Assembly: GCA_913050325.1 (NCBI GenBank) | Contig: CAJWZP010000002.1 | Span: 1 to 64,000, forward strand | Direction: 5' to 3' | Source: an uncultured bacterium | GTDB lineage: Bacteria; Desulfobacterota_D; UBA1144 | Length of the DNA stretch: 64,000 nucleotides | Shown: positions 38,898-51,810 of the stretch, piece by piece | Numbering within the stretch: position 1 is the first letter of the stretch | Layout: each line of letters begins with the position of its first letter | The notes under the pieces: generated by a model | The model's database searches: none | What the model saw: only the letters and a program-made list of their open reading frames with translations | What the model was told of the DNA's origin: nothing | Program-made: the position numbers and the translations under genes

Positions 38898-39510
38898 TAA
38901 TACCTGAATCAGTTAGAGGGTGATTAAATAGTTGCATTATCACACTGTATGGAAGAGTCGCGACATCTGCACCTAATTTTGCTGATTCAGTAAGATGTAT
39001 TGGATTTCTAATACTAGCCACCAAAATTTCAGTATGAAAACCGTAGTTCATGAACACCTCTGATAAGTCGGAAATTAAATCTAATCCAGATGATGAAATA
39101 TCATCTAATCTTCCAACAAAAGGACTTACGTATGCGGCTCCTGCCTTTGCGGCTATTATAGCTTGGCTAACAGAAAAAATTAATGTCACATTAACTTTTA
39201 TTTTCTTTTTATAAAGATAATTAGTTGCTTTTATACCATTAGGTGTCATGGGAAGCTTAATAACTACATTTTTATCGATTTTAGAAAGCTTGAGAGCCTC
39301 TTTAATCATTCCATCGTAATCAGTTGATATAACCTCAGCACTTACGGGACCTTTTACTATCTTACAAATTTCTTTAATTGTTTTTTCAAAATTCTTTTGC
39401 GCTTTTTCTTTAGCAATAAGCGAGGGATTTGTTGTAACTCCATCTAAAAGACCCAAATCTGCTATTTCTTTTATTTCATCAATATTTGCACTATCCAAAA
39501 AGAATTTCAT
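38866..39510 (-). CDS. Fructose-6-phosphate aldolase/transaldolase family
   Basis: [54 protein letters not shown]. Confidence 0.95.
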   Translation of the reverse strand: MKFFLDSANIDEIKEIADLGLLDGVTTNPSLIAKEKAQKNFEKTIKEICKIVKGPVSAEVISTDYDGMIKEALKLSKIDKNVVIKLPMTPNGIKATNYLYKKKIKVNVTLIFSVSQAIIAAKAGAAYVSPFVGRLDDISSSGLDLISDLSEVFMNYGFHTEILVASIRNPIHLTESAKLGADVATLPYSVIMQLFNHPLTDSGITKFLNDWNKK

Positions 39511-39552
39511 AATTATAATATTACTTCTTTTAAAAGAATTTTAAACTCTTTA

Positions 39553-39580
39553 TTGACAAAAAAAAATAATTGAGCAGAAT
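39553..39580 (+). promoter_or_regulatory. Candidate sigma70 promoter for rpsT
   Basis: TTGACA, 16-nt spacer, CAGAAT (weak -10), about 12 nt before ATG. Confidence 0.4.
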
Positions 39581-39592
39581 TAAGGCTTAATT

Positions 39593-39850
39593 ATGGCAAA
39601 TAAAAGTGCATCAGCAAAAAAACGAGCTAGACAAAGTATTAAGCGAAGAATGAGAAATAAATCTGTTCTCTCAAATTTAAAATCTAACTTAAAAATCTTT
39701 AATGAAGCGGTTTCTAATAATTCTGAAAATAAGAGTGAATTATTGAAAAAAATAATCTCCTTATATGATAAAGCAGCAGCTAAAGGAGTTATACATAAAA
39801 GAAACGCAGCACGAAATATATCTAAATTGTCAAAGTCCGCAAATACCTAA
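39593..39850 (+). CDS. rpsT: 30S ribosomal protein S20
   Basis: MANKSASAKKRARQSIKRRMRNKS; KGVIHKRNAARNISKLS. Confidence 0.97.
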   Translation: MANKSASAKKRARQSIKRRMRNKSVLSNLKSNLKIFNEAVSNNSENKSELLKKIISLYDKAAAKGVIHKRNAARNISKLSKSANT

Positions 39851-40818
39851 TTTATTTTTGTAATATTTTTTAACAAGTTAAAGGATACCAAGTTGGTTGG
39901 TATATCAGTGGATTTCAGTCGTCTATCAGCAATTACTAGTTCTCTTAAAACATTTAAAATTTCCTTAAGGGTTAAGTTGTTCGTTTCATTCTTGACGTAT
40001 TTATATTGATATTTGGATACTTTCGCAATTTTTTGAATTTCATAATCGCTCATTTTTTTTGATAATAAAATTTTTACTTTCAAATAAAGTCTAAATTTCC
40101 AAGTAATTCTTCCGAGTTCCATAAATATTTTTTCATCGAAATTTGTTTTCGAAACGTTTGCCAATAATAGTTTGATATTCTTATTATTGATATACAAATC
40201 TAATGAAAAAGTTTCGTTGTAATTTTCTCTTTTAATATTGTAAATATAATCCTTAATTAATGCTTTATCTTGAGTGCTATTATGAATTTCAATTATATTT
40301 TGTAATTCGCTTTCAAGAGCCATTCTGTTATTAGTACATTTTGATTCCAAACATTTTAAGTCTTCTGGATTTAAAATAATATTGTAATTTTCTAATTTAT
40401 TTTTTATAAAATTAGATATTTCGTTTCTATCTTTTTTTCCCTCAATAGAAATATCTGTCTTGATCTTCATTTTACTTTTATTGGTACAATAAATAACTTT
40501 TATGAATTTGTTTGGGTCTTCATTGTATTCATTAATATCTTGTAGTTTATCCTTACTCAGACTCTGTAAGTTTTTTAGTATATAAAATCTTGTTCTCATA
40601 TTCATAGGATATGTATTAAGCTCATCAATTAATGAATTGAAATCGATATCCTTCTCAAAATCTTTAATAATAAGACTGGTATTTATTTCATTTTCATCGA
40701 GTAATTTTTTTATCTTTTCCTTTATATTATTTTCTATATATGAATCATCTTCGGTAACTAATAAAGTGTAACAATCTTTACTATTTATGAATTCATCAAA
40801 TTCATTAATAAATGGCAT
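39847..40818 (-). CDS. holA: DNA polymerase III subunit delta
   Basis: Length, position after rpsT, TYPMNMRTRFYILKNLQSL..., C-terminal ELVIADRRLKSTDI. Confidence 0.82.
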   Translation of the reverse strand: MPFINEFDEFINSKDCYTLLVTEDDSYIENNIKEKIKKLLDENEINTSLIIKDFEKDIDFNSLIDELNTYPMNMRTRFYILKNLQSLSKDKLQDINEYNEDPNKFIKVIYCTNKSKMKIKTDISIEGKKDRNEISNFIKNKLENYNIILNPEDLKCLESKCTNNRMALESELQNIIEIHNSTQDKALIKDYIYNIKRENYNETFSLDLYINNKNIKLLLANVSKTNFDEKIFMELGRITWKFRLYLKVKILLSKKMSDYEIQKIAKVSKYQYKYVKNETNNLTLKEILNVLRELVIADRRLKSTDIPTNLVSFNLLKNITKIN

Positions 40819-41518
40819 AATATTGATATTAATGCAGAATATTATTTATACAAAAATTTTATTAAAACCAATCAAATATTTGAACCTAAATTCAATGTTT
40901 GAAAAATATACTCAATTTCTTAAATCTTCTAATGCCTTGGGATATTTAATATTTTTAGAGCATAATGAAGTCTTTACAGTAGGAAAATTTAAATATGAAA
41001 CATATAAGGATTCTTTAAATTTAAACAATTTACCTCTAATGGTTTCAGAGAGAGGAGGGGATATTACCTATCATGGACCTGGACAAATCATTTTTTATCC
41101 AGTTTTAAATATTAAAAAAATAATGCTAAAACCCAAGAAATTAATTGATATTTTGGAGAATTCGCTTTTTAGAGTTCTAATCAATCATAAATTGAATGCA
41201 AAAAAAAATTTAATTGGACCTGGGATTTGGATAGATGATAAGAAGGTAGGTTTTATTGGATTAAAGTTTTCAAAAGGTATAAGCAGTCATGGTATGTCAA
41301 TTAATTTGGATATAGATTTAAATAAATATAATAATATTAGTCCTTGTGGTAACAATTCAATTATTGTAGGTAATATTAAAAATTTTAAAAAAATTAAAAA
41401 AAATGTATTGATAAATGAATTTGTAAGTATTTTTTTTGAAGAATTGATAAACAGTATTAATTATCCAAAGAAGAATGAAATTTCTCTTTTGGCAGATTCA
41501 ACTGAATCAGATCCATGA
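40787..41518 (+). CDS. lipB: Lipoyl(octanoyl) transferase; true start probably internal (about 40832-40895)
   Basis: [66 protein letters not shown]. Confidence 0.92.
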   Translation: MNSSNSLINGIILILMQNIIYTKILLKPIKYLNLNSMFEKYTQFLKSSNALGYLIFLEHNEVFTVGKFKYETYKDSLNLNNLPLMVSERGGDITYHGPGQIIFYPVLNIKKIMLKPKKLIDILENSLFRVLINHKLNAKKNLIGPGIWIDDKKVGFIGLKFSKGISSHGMSINLDIDLNKYNNISPCGNNSIIVGNIKNFKKIKKNVLINEFVSIFFEELINSINYPKKNEISLLADSTESDP

Positions 41519-41859
41519 ATTATATTACTATCAATACTGTCAGCAAAATCAAATCTTATTGTACCGGCATTTGCCTCTTCAGGATTTGTAGCACCCATTA
41601 TTTCACGAACACTTTTTATAGCATTTTTACCACGTATGACAAATGGAATGCATGGCCCTGACGTCATAAATTTTATCAACTCCGGATAAAATGGCTTATC
41701 TTGATGCATTTCATAAAATTTACCAGCTTCTTCACTTGTTAAGTTTATTAACTTTATATTTATAATTTCAAAACCAGCATCTTCAAACCTATTCAGAATT
41801 TTACCTATAATATTTTTTTTAACCCCGTCAGGTTTAATTATTGATAATGTATTTTCCAT
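41461..41859 (-). CDS. ndk: Nucleoside-diphosphate kinase
   Basis: [52 protein letters not shown]. Confidence 0.97.
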   Translation of the reverse strand: MENTLSIIKPDGVKKNIIGKILNRFEDAGFEIINIKLINLTSEEAGKFYEMHQDKPFYPELIKFMTSGPCIPFVIRGKNAIKSVREIMGATNPEEANAGTIRFDFADSIDSNIIHGSDSVESAKREISFFFG

Positions 41860-41905
41860 TTTATCACCTTTGACCTATATTAATGCTTGATTTATTATAG
41901 CTAGA

Positions 41906-43186
41906 ATGAGTGTAGATACTTTAGATCAAGATGTAAAGTCAAAAATTGATGATTTATTAAATTTAACAAAAGTATCATCATTTGAGATAGCAAAGATAGA
42001 TACAGATTTAAAAAATAAAATTTTAAGTGATTTAATAGTGGAAATTGATTCTAACAAGGATAATATTGTCACAAAAAATCATGAAGATTTAGAGCTACTA
42101 GATACTAAAAATTTTACAGATGCTTTTGTTGATAGACTTAAATTGGATGATAAAAGAATATCTCAAATGTCTGAAAATATTTCAGAAGTTATAGATCTTG
42201 AAGATCCGGTGGGAGCTTTAAACTTTAAATACGATAGACCCAATGGTTTAAAGGTTTATAAACAAAGAATTCCATTAGGGGTTATGTCAATAATTTATGA
42301 ATCCAGACCAAATGTTACAACAGATGCTGCTTCTTTATGTATAAAATCTGGGAATTCTGTAATTTTAAGAGGAGGATCTGAATGTTTTAATACTAATAAA
42401 TACTTAGTAACTTTAATTAAAAATGCTCTTAAAAAAAATAATCTTAATCCAAATTTTGTAAACCTCGTACCTTACACAGACAGAAATGTTATGAAATATA
42501 TTTTAAGAAAAGATGAATTAATTGATTTAATAATTCCTAGAGGAGGTGAGGGGCTTATAAGGTTCGTATCTGAAAATTCAAGTATTCCAGTAATAAAACA
42601 TTATAAAGGTGTTTGTCATGTATATATTGATAGTGATGCTGACTTGACCAAAGCAAAGGATATAGCTTTAAACTCTAAAATTCAAAGACCAGGTGTTTGT
42701 AATGCCATGGAGACTTTAATTATTAATAAAAATTTACCAAAGGAATTTATAATAAATTTAATCGAAAGTTTCCTTGAACATGATGTTGAGATATTCGCAA
42801 GTAGTGAAATGCAGGAATATATTACAAAAGAAAATTTTAATCAAATAAATGATAATGATTATCACACCGAATATTTAGACTTGAAATTAAATATTAAATT
42901 TGTTGATAACATTGATTCCGCAATTAAACATATAGAAGAATTTGGTTCATTGCATACAGAATCGATTGTTACTGAAGACCTTAATAAAAGAGATTTTTTT
43001 GTTAATAGTTTGAATTCATCAGCAATATTTCATAATGCATCAACAAGGTTCAACGATGGAAATGAACTAGGATTAGGTGCTGAGATAGGTATTAGCACAA
43101 CAAAACTTCATGCATTCGGGCCCATGGGTTTAAATGAACTTACATCTGAAAAATTTGTTATATTCGGATCTGGGCAAATTAAATAA
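41906..43186 (+). CDS. proA: Glutamate-5-semialdehyde dehydrogenase
   Basis: RIPLGVMSIIYESRPNVTTDAASLCIKSGNSVILRGGSE; GLGAEIGISTTKLHAFGPMGLNELTS. Confidence 0.97.
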   Translation: MSVDTLDQDVKSKIDDLLNLTKVSSFEIAKIDTDLKNKILSDLIVEIDSNKDNIVTKNHEDLELLDTKNFTDAFVDRLKLDDKRISQMSENISEVIDLEDPVGALNFKYDRPNGLKVYKQRIPLGVMSIIYESRPNVTTDAASLCIKSGNSVILRGGSECFNTNKYLVTLIKNALKKNNLNPNFVNLVPYTDRNVMKYILRKDELIDLIIPRGGEGLIRFVSENSSIPVIKHYKGVCHVYIDSDADLTKAKDIALNSKIQRPGVCNAMETLIINKNLPKEFIINLIESFLEHDVEIFASSEMQEYITKENFNQINDNDYHTEYLDLKLNIKFVDNIDSAIKHIEEFGSLHTESIVTEDLNKRDFFVNSLNSSAIFHNASTRFNDGNELGLGAEIGISTTKLHAFGPMGLNELTSEKFVIFGSGQIK

Positions 43187-43201
43187 TATAAATATATTAA
43201 A

Positions 43202-44782
43202 ATGCTGAAATCATTAGAATTAAAAAATTATTTAACAATCAAGGAATTAAAGGTTTGTTTTGAAGAAAAACTTAACATTATCACAGGTGAAACTGGAGCA
43301 GGTAAATCCTTAATTTTAAGTTCAATTCAAGTATTTATTAATAAAAAATTTCCAAAAGAATTAAAGAAAAATACTAATGAAAATTTAGAAATTCTTCTAG
43401 AGATTACTGATAATAGTAAAATATTAATTTTAAAAAGAGTTGTTAATAATAAATTTCAGTCAAGCTATTTTATAAATGATAAAAAAATATTATTTCAAGA
43501 CATAAAAGAAGTGTTCGATAAAAACTTTACTTTTTTTGGCCAAAAAAGTTATGTAGAACTTTTATCTGTAAAAAATCATATAAATTATTTGGATGTTTAT
43601 GGCTCGTATCAAAATTTTATTAAAGAATATAATATTTTATTTCATGAATATACTAAATTGAATTCTGAACTAGAAAAGTTTCAAAGAATTCGTAAAGACT
43701 ATATTGAGAAAAAAGACTTTTACTCTTTTCAGCTGAATGAACTGAATGGTTTGGAAATAGATTCAGAAGAAAAAGAACTAGAATATTCTGATTTGCTTAA
43801 AGTTTCTAGAGAAAAAACTTCTAATAATGAATTATTAACCAACTCACTTAATAATATAGATAGTAATGTTTTAAAAAATCTAGGAAGGATTATAAAGGAA
43901 CTTAATCAACTGGATTTTTTAAAAAAGGAAAGTGAAATATTAAATTCTTCTTATACTGATATTGAAGAAGTTTCTTTTAATTTATCAAAACTATTAAATA
44001 GTGCTGAACATACATATGAAGATTTAGAGAAAATTGAAAGTAAAATCTATTATTCAAAAGAGCTTAAAAGAAAGTATGGAATGACAATAACTGAATTACT
44101 CGAACAAAAAAATTATTTAAATAATTTGATTAATAACTCAGAGGATTATAGTAAGAAAATAAATGAATTAGAAGTGGCTAGAGAATCAAAAAAAAATGAA
44201 ATTATGAAATTAGCAAAAGAAATATCTAGAAAAAGAAAATTGAGTGCAGATAAACTAAGTAAAAAAATCATTAAACATCTTTCTGAACTAGGAATGAATG
44301 AGGCAGTTTGGATTATCTTGCAAAGAGAAATTCTTTTTAATAAAGATGGAATTGATGAAGTTGAATTTTTATTTTCATCAGCAAAAGATTTAACGCCGGA
44401 ATCATTAAGCAAGGTTGCATCAGGAGGAGAGGTTTCACGTATTATGCTATCTCTGGGATTAGAATTATCAAATTCCTACGAAGCTAAGACAATAATTTTT
44501 GATGAACCGGATGTAGGGTTAGGCGGTGCAATAGCTGAAAAACTTGGTCAAAAAATATATGATCTATCATTTAATACTCAAACAATATGTATAAGTCACC
44601 TTCCTCAAGTGGCATCATTTGCAAACAACCATCTATTAGTAAAAAAAACAGATTCTAGGAATATAATGATCGAAGTAATAGAATTAAATAAAAAGGAAAG
44701 AATTGATGAAATTGCTAGAATGCTGAGTGGTGAAATTATGGAAGAGGAAGCTTATATTTTAGCAAAAAAAATGATTAAATAA
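43202..44782 (+). CDS. recN: DNA repair protein RecN
   Basis: ITGETGAGKSLIL Walker A; LSKVASGGEVSRIMLSL; IIFDEPDVGLGG; coiled-coil middle. Confidence 0.96.
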   Translation: MLKSLELKNYLTIKELKVCFEEKLNIITGETGAGKSLILSSIQVFINKKFPKELKKNTNENLEILLEITDNSKILILKRVVNNKFQSSYFINDKKILFQDIKEVFDKNFTFFGQKSYVELLSVKNHINYLDVYGSYQNFIKEYNILFHEYTKLNSELEKFQRIRKDYIEKKDFYSFQLNELNGLEIDSEEKELEYSDLLKVSREKTSNNELLTNSLNNIDSNVLKNLGRIIKELNQLDFLKKESEILNSSYTDIEEVSFNLSKLLNSAEHTYEDLEKIESKIYYSKELKRKYGMTITELLEQKNYLNNLINNSEDYSKKINELEVARESKKNEIMKLAKEISRKRKLSADKLSKKIIKHLSELGMNEAVWIILQREILFNKDGIDEVEFLFSSAKDLTPESLSKVASGGEVSRIMLSLGLELSNSYEAKTIIFDEPDVGLGGAIAEKLGQKIYDLSFNTQTICISHLPQVASFANNHLLVKKTDSRNIMIEVIELNKKERIDEIARMLSGEIMEEEAYILAKKMIK

Positions 44783-45317
44783 TTAAAACAGTTGCGGAGA
44801 TAACAGTGACCCAATTTTTATTCTTTGGACCTTCTGCATAACTAGTAATTTCTCTAGTTTTAACAGATTGTCCGCTAATTTTCCAAATGTCTTTTTGCTC
44901 ATTATAGTTTTTATTAAGGTCAAATGGAGCACCAATAGTTGTAGCTAGCATGTAAGCTGCTAAATCTTCGGCATATTCACCTGCTTCTTTTTTTGTTTGA
45001 CCATAAGTATGATGTTCTGAAAGATAACCATGTTTTGATCTGTCTGATGGCAATGCTATACCGACAGAAGCTGCAACTTTTCTACCAGGTTCGTTAGTAG
45101 ATTGTTCGCTTAAGACAACAAAAACAATTTGACCCGCTGACAATTTTTTTAAACCATCTTTTTTATTAATTATTTTACAATGTGGAGGCATTATGCTTGA
45201 AACTTTAACAAGATTATATTCTGCAATACCAGCATCTCTTAAAGCCATTTCGAAACTAGTTAGTTTTTCTTTTGCCTCCCCAACTCCTTTAGTTATAAAA
45301 GCATATTTTGGTATCAT
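44775..45317 (-). CDS. pdaD: Pyruvoyl-dependent arginine decarboxylase
   Basis: LVKVSSIMPPHC cleavage-site region; HGYLSEHHTYGQTKKEAGEYAEDLAAYML. Confidence 0.93.
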   Translation of the reverse strand: MIPKYAFITKGVGEAKEKLTSFEMALRDAGIAEYNLVKVSSIMPPHCKIINKKDGLKKLSAGQIVFVVLSEQSTNEPGRKVAASVGIALPSDRSKHGYLSEHHTYGQTKKEAGEYAEDLAAYMLATTIGAPFDLNKNYNEQKDIWKISGQSVKTREITSYAEGPKNKNWVTVISATVLII

Positions 45318-45397
45318 ATAGCCCCTTCATATTTTTTATACTGAATAAATGAATATTATAGCTTGAAAAATTTTGCTGAAAAGTATTAATATATATA

Positions 45398-46189
45398 ATG
45401 ACTAATTTTACAAAAAGAGTCCTAACAAGTTTTGTACTGCTACCAATTTCAGCATATGCAATATTTGAAGGGGGATGGATTTTTTTGTTTTTTGTATCCT
45501 CAATAATTTTGGTTTCTTATTTTGAATTATCAAAGTTGATCAAGAAAAAAAATACTAGTTCATATTATTCAGGATTTATTTTTGTTGCCTTACTACCAAT
45601 TTCGGCTTTTTTGAATATTGAATTTTTTATTAATATTTCATTATTTTTAGTTGTTATTTACATAATAGGAATAATATATAAGAAAATTACTTTTATAGAT
45701 TTTTGGTCTTCATATATATTTATAATTTTTTATGCGGGTTTTGGCCTTAGTTTTGCAATAATAATACGTAATTTAGAGACTGGATTAATCTTTTCTATAA
45801 TACCAATAGTTTTAAGTTCTGTTAATGATATCATGGCATATATAGTCGGAAAAAACTTTGGTCAAAATTTAGCTTTTCCAAATGTCAGTCCTAATAAAAC
45901 ATATGAAGGCTCATTCGGAGGTATTTTATCAACAATATTAATTTCATTTTTACTCTTTAATTTATTTAATATTGATATTGGAATATATAAAATGGTATTT
46001 ATAGGCTTGATTATATCAATTTTTGGCATATTGGGTGATTTTTTTGAATCATTAATAAAAAGGAAATCTGGTATTAAGGATACTGGTAATATATTGCCTG
46101 GACACGGTGGAATGCTTGATAGAGTTGATAGCATTATATTTGTTTTACCAATTTTCTATTTAATTATATCAATTATTATAGTAAATTAG
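45398..46189 (+). CDS. cdsA: Phosphatidate cytidylyltransferase
   Basis: SPNKTYEGSFGG; GDFFESLIKRKSGIKDTGNILPGHGGMLDRVDS. Confidence 0.96.
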   Translation: MTNFTKRVLTSFVLLPISAYAIFEGGWIFLFFVSSIILVSYFELSKLIKKKNTSSYYSGFIFVALLPISAFLNIEFFINISLFLVVIYIIGIIYKKITFIDFWSSYIFIIFYAGFGLSFAIIIRNLETGLIFSIIPIVLSSVNDIMAYIVGKNFGQNLAFPNVSPNKTYEGSFGGILSTILISFLLFNLFNIDIGIYKMVFIGLIISIFGILGDFFESLIKRKSGIKDTGNILPGHGGMLDRVDSIIFVLPIFYLIISIIIVN

Positions 46190-46195
46190 AATTAA

Positions 46196-47575
46196 ATGGT
46201 TAGAAGAAAAAGGGTTTTTAGTGACAATAGATTCAATTTTTTTCCATTAATTATATTAATTCTTTTCTCTGTTTTTATATATGTTGGATATGTGTTTTTT
46301 TTCAATAAACCATCCGTTAAAGTTGAAAATAAATTATTATCTAGTGGTGGTATAAATAGTGTTATAGAAAGAAATGATACATTAATTAAAAGTGTTGAAA
46401 TTTATTTTGTATCTGAAAATAAAATAGAGAAAAAAATTTACGAGTCAAATGAAAATTTTATTAATGAGGAAATAATTCTTAATATCCCATATCAAAATGA
46501 TAATGAAATTCTAAAGTTTTTAAAAAAAAATGAAAATAAAGAAGTAATTGTAAAGCATAAATTAATTTATGAAAATATTTTTTTTGACTCAGAATACGTT
46601 AGTGAAAAAAAATTAAATGTCGATATCTTGCCTCCCAGAATTTTTAACATAGAAACTGATGGCTATACCTATATTGGTGGGCTAGGATTTATTATGTATG
46701 ATACCAGTCCTGATACCGAAAAAACATTTGTTGATAACGGAAATGGTGATCTATTTTTTCCTATAACACTAAAAAATAATGAAAATTTTAGCAATCTTGT
46801 TTTTTTTAGTTGTTCAAACAAGCCTTGTGCAAATAATAAACTGATAATAAATGCAATTGATAAAGCTGGAAATGTTTTGAAGTTTTCACAAAAAATTAGA
46901 ACTATTAAAAATAAAAAGTGGGATACAATAACTATTCCTTTACCTAGAGAGCTTATTAGAAATAAATTTAATATGATTTTTAATGATAATATTGAAGTTC
47001 TAGAAAAAGAAGATTTTTTAAAAATGAATATTGATGAAAGAATTCAGAATGACAATAAAATTAAAAAAATAACAGAAGCGATTCATCCATCATTATTGTT
47101 TGATTCATCATTTAAGCAATTAAGTAATTCTAAGGTTTCTTCTAAATATAGTGAAAAAAGAAGATATTATTTTAGAGGTAATCCCAAAGAAATAATTGAT
47201 ACAAAATTTCACTATGGAATTGATTTATCTTCAATAAAAAATGCTCCAGTTTATTCTTCTGAAAAAGGAGAAGTCGTTCATGTAGATGACTCATTAGGTA
47301 TCTATGGAAAAGTAGTAATAATAAATCATGGATTAGGATTTTATTCTTTATATAGTCATCTGAGCGATATATTTGTTCAAATAGACGATAAAGTTTCAAA
47401 AAAAACAAAAATTGGTACTACAGGGACGACTGGTTTTGCTTTTGGCGATCATTTGCATTATGGAATTTATTTGCAAGGAATACCAATAGATCCAGTAGAA
47501 TTTTTTGATAAAAATTATTTAAATATAAAAATATTTGAACCTTATAAAAAATTTATAAATAAAAAGAAAAATTAA
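46196..47575 (+). CDS. M23 family metallopeptidase
   Basis: FHYGIDLSS, YSSEKGEVVHVDDSLGIYGKVVIINHGLGFYSLYSHLS, GDHLHYGIYLQG. Confidence 0.93.
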   Translation: MVRRKRVFSDNRFNFFPLIILILFSVFIYVGYVFFFNKPSVKVENKLLSSGGINSVIERNDTLIKSVEIYFVSENKIEKKIYESNENFINEEIILNIPYQNDNEILKFLKKNENKEVIVKHKLIYENIFFDSEYVSEKKLNVDILPPRIFNIETDGYTYIGGLGFIMYDTSPDTEKTFVDNGNGDLFFPITLKNNENFSNLVFFSCSNKPCANNKLIINAIDKAGNVLKFSQKIRTIKNKKWDTITIPLPRELIRNKFNMIFNDNIEVLEKEDFLKMNIDERIQNDNKIKKITEAIHPSLLFDSSFKQLSNSKVSSKYSEKRRYYFRGNPKEIIDTKFHYGIDLSSIKNAPVYSSEKGEVVHVDDSLGIYGKVVIINHGLGFYSLYSHLSDIFVQIDDKVSKKTKIGTTGTTGFAFGDHLHYGIYLQGIPIDPVEFFDKNYLNIKIFEPYKKFINKKKN

Positions 47576-47576
47576 T

Positions 47577-48274
47577 ATGATAATTTATGGAGTTAAACCA
47601 GTTGAAGATTTTATTAGGCAAAACTCGTCAAAAGTTAAATTTGTATATTGTTCAGGTAGAAAATTTAATTCTTATAATTTAAATAAATCCAAAATTAAGA
47701 AAGTAACATCAATTGAATTAGATTCATTAGTGGGAAATAGCGATCATCAAGGTCTTGCTATGAAAATTGATAAACCTGAAATATTTGATTTTGAAAATTT
47801 AAAGAGAAGTATCAACAATCTTGGCAAAATAATACTTATATTAGACCATATTCAAGACCCTCATAATTTAGGAGCAATAATAAGAACCGGTGTTTTTTTT
47901 GGTGTTAAATCATTTGTTATTCCAAAAAAAAGATCTGCATCTATTACTTCTGGAGCTATTAAATCATCAGCAGGAGCTATCTTTCATTCAAACGTATATG
48001 AGGTATCCAATATATCAAATGTATTGAAACTGTTAAAAATAAATAATTATTGGACCTTGGGAACTGAAATAGATGGCAATGATATTAATTCAAAAAAACT
48101 TGATGGTTTTAAAAATCTTAATCTTGCTATAATTTTAGGATCTGAACAAAAAGGAGTCTCAAAACTATTGAAAAAGAAATGTGATTCCTCTATATCGATT
48201 TATGGCAATAAAAAAATTGACTCATTAAATGTTAGCGTTGCGACAGGAATAATTTTAAGTAAGTTTGCAAACCT

Positions 48275-48278
<4 letters not shown>
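47577..48278 (+). CDS. rlmB: TrmH/SpoU family RNA 2'-O-methyltransferase (RlmB-like)
   Basis: IIYGVKPVEDFI; ILDHIQDPHNLGAIIRTG; LGSEQKGVS; SLNVSVATGI. Confidence 0.93.
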
Positions 48279-51031
<2,753 letters not shown>

Positions 51032-51060
51032 TTAAAAGACTTAAATGCTATATTTTTTAA

Positions 51061-51810
51061 GTGGAGATAATAATTTTAGGATGTGGATCTTCTGTGGGTA
51101 GCCCTGTTATTGGGCGAGATTTAATAAAAGATTTTAATAATAAAGATTTTAGAACCAGAAGTTCTGTTTTAATAAAATATAAAGGTCAAAATATTTTAAT
51201 CGACACTGGTGCTGATTTTAGATATCAAGCTCTAAAAAATAATATAAAAGAAATAGATTTTGTTTTATTTACTCATTCTCATGCTGATCATACTCATGGA
51301 ATAGATGACCTTAGAATATTTAGTTATATGAAAGGTGAAAAAATTAATTGTTATGCAAACCATTATACAATTAGAGATCTTAAAAAGAATTTTTCATATA
51401 TTTTTGATTCAAATAATAATGCCCCTAGGCCTAGACTAAGTTTGATTGAGGTTGAAAAACAATTTAGTCAAAATGAAGTTGAAATTATTCCACTTCCTAT
51501 TAAGCATAAAGATTGGGATATTTTTGGGTATAGGATTGATAATTTTGCTTATATTACTGATTGTAGTTCAATACCTGAAAGTACATTTAGCAAATTATCA
51601 AATCTTGATGTTCTTATTTTGGATTCTCTTAGATTTTCAAGTCATGATGCTCATTTATCGGTTAATGAGGCTATTGAAATTTCAGAGAGAATAAATCCAA
51701 ATAAAACTTTTTTAACACACATGAGTTCAGAATTAAAATATGATGACTTGAAATCTTTTTTACCAGATAACATTTCACCAGGATTTGATGGAATGCAGAT
51801 TAAAATATAG
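51061..51810 (+). CDS. MBL-fold metallohydrolase (PhnP-like)
   Basis: LGCGSSVGSP; THSHADHTHGIDDLR; FLTHMSSEL. Confidence 0.92.
   Translation: MEIIILGCGSSVGSPVIGRDLIKDFNNKDFRTRSSVLIKYKGQNILIDTGADFRYQALKNNIKEIDFVLFTHSHADHTHGIDDLRIFSYMKGEKINCYANHYTIRDLKKNFSYIFDSNNNAPRPRLSLIEVEKQFSQNEVEIIPLPIKHKDWDIFGYRIDNFAYITDCSSIPESTFSKLSNLDVLILDSLRFSSHDAHLSVNEAIEISERINPNKTFLTHMSSELKYDDLKSFLPDNISPGFDGMQIKI

Noticed and set aside
51446-51694. 82-aa plus-strand ORF inside the MBL-fold gene
   Set aside because: Alternate frame of a confident CDS.
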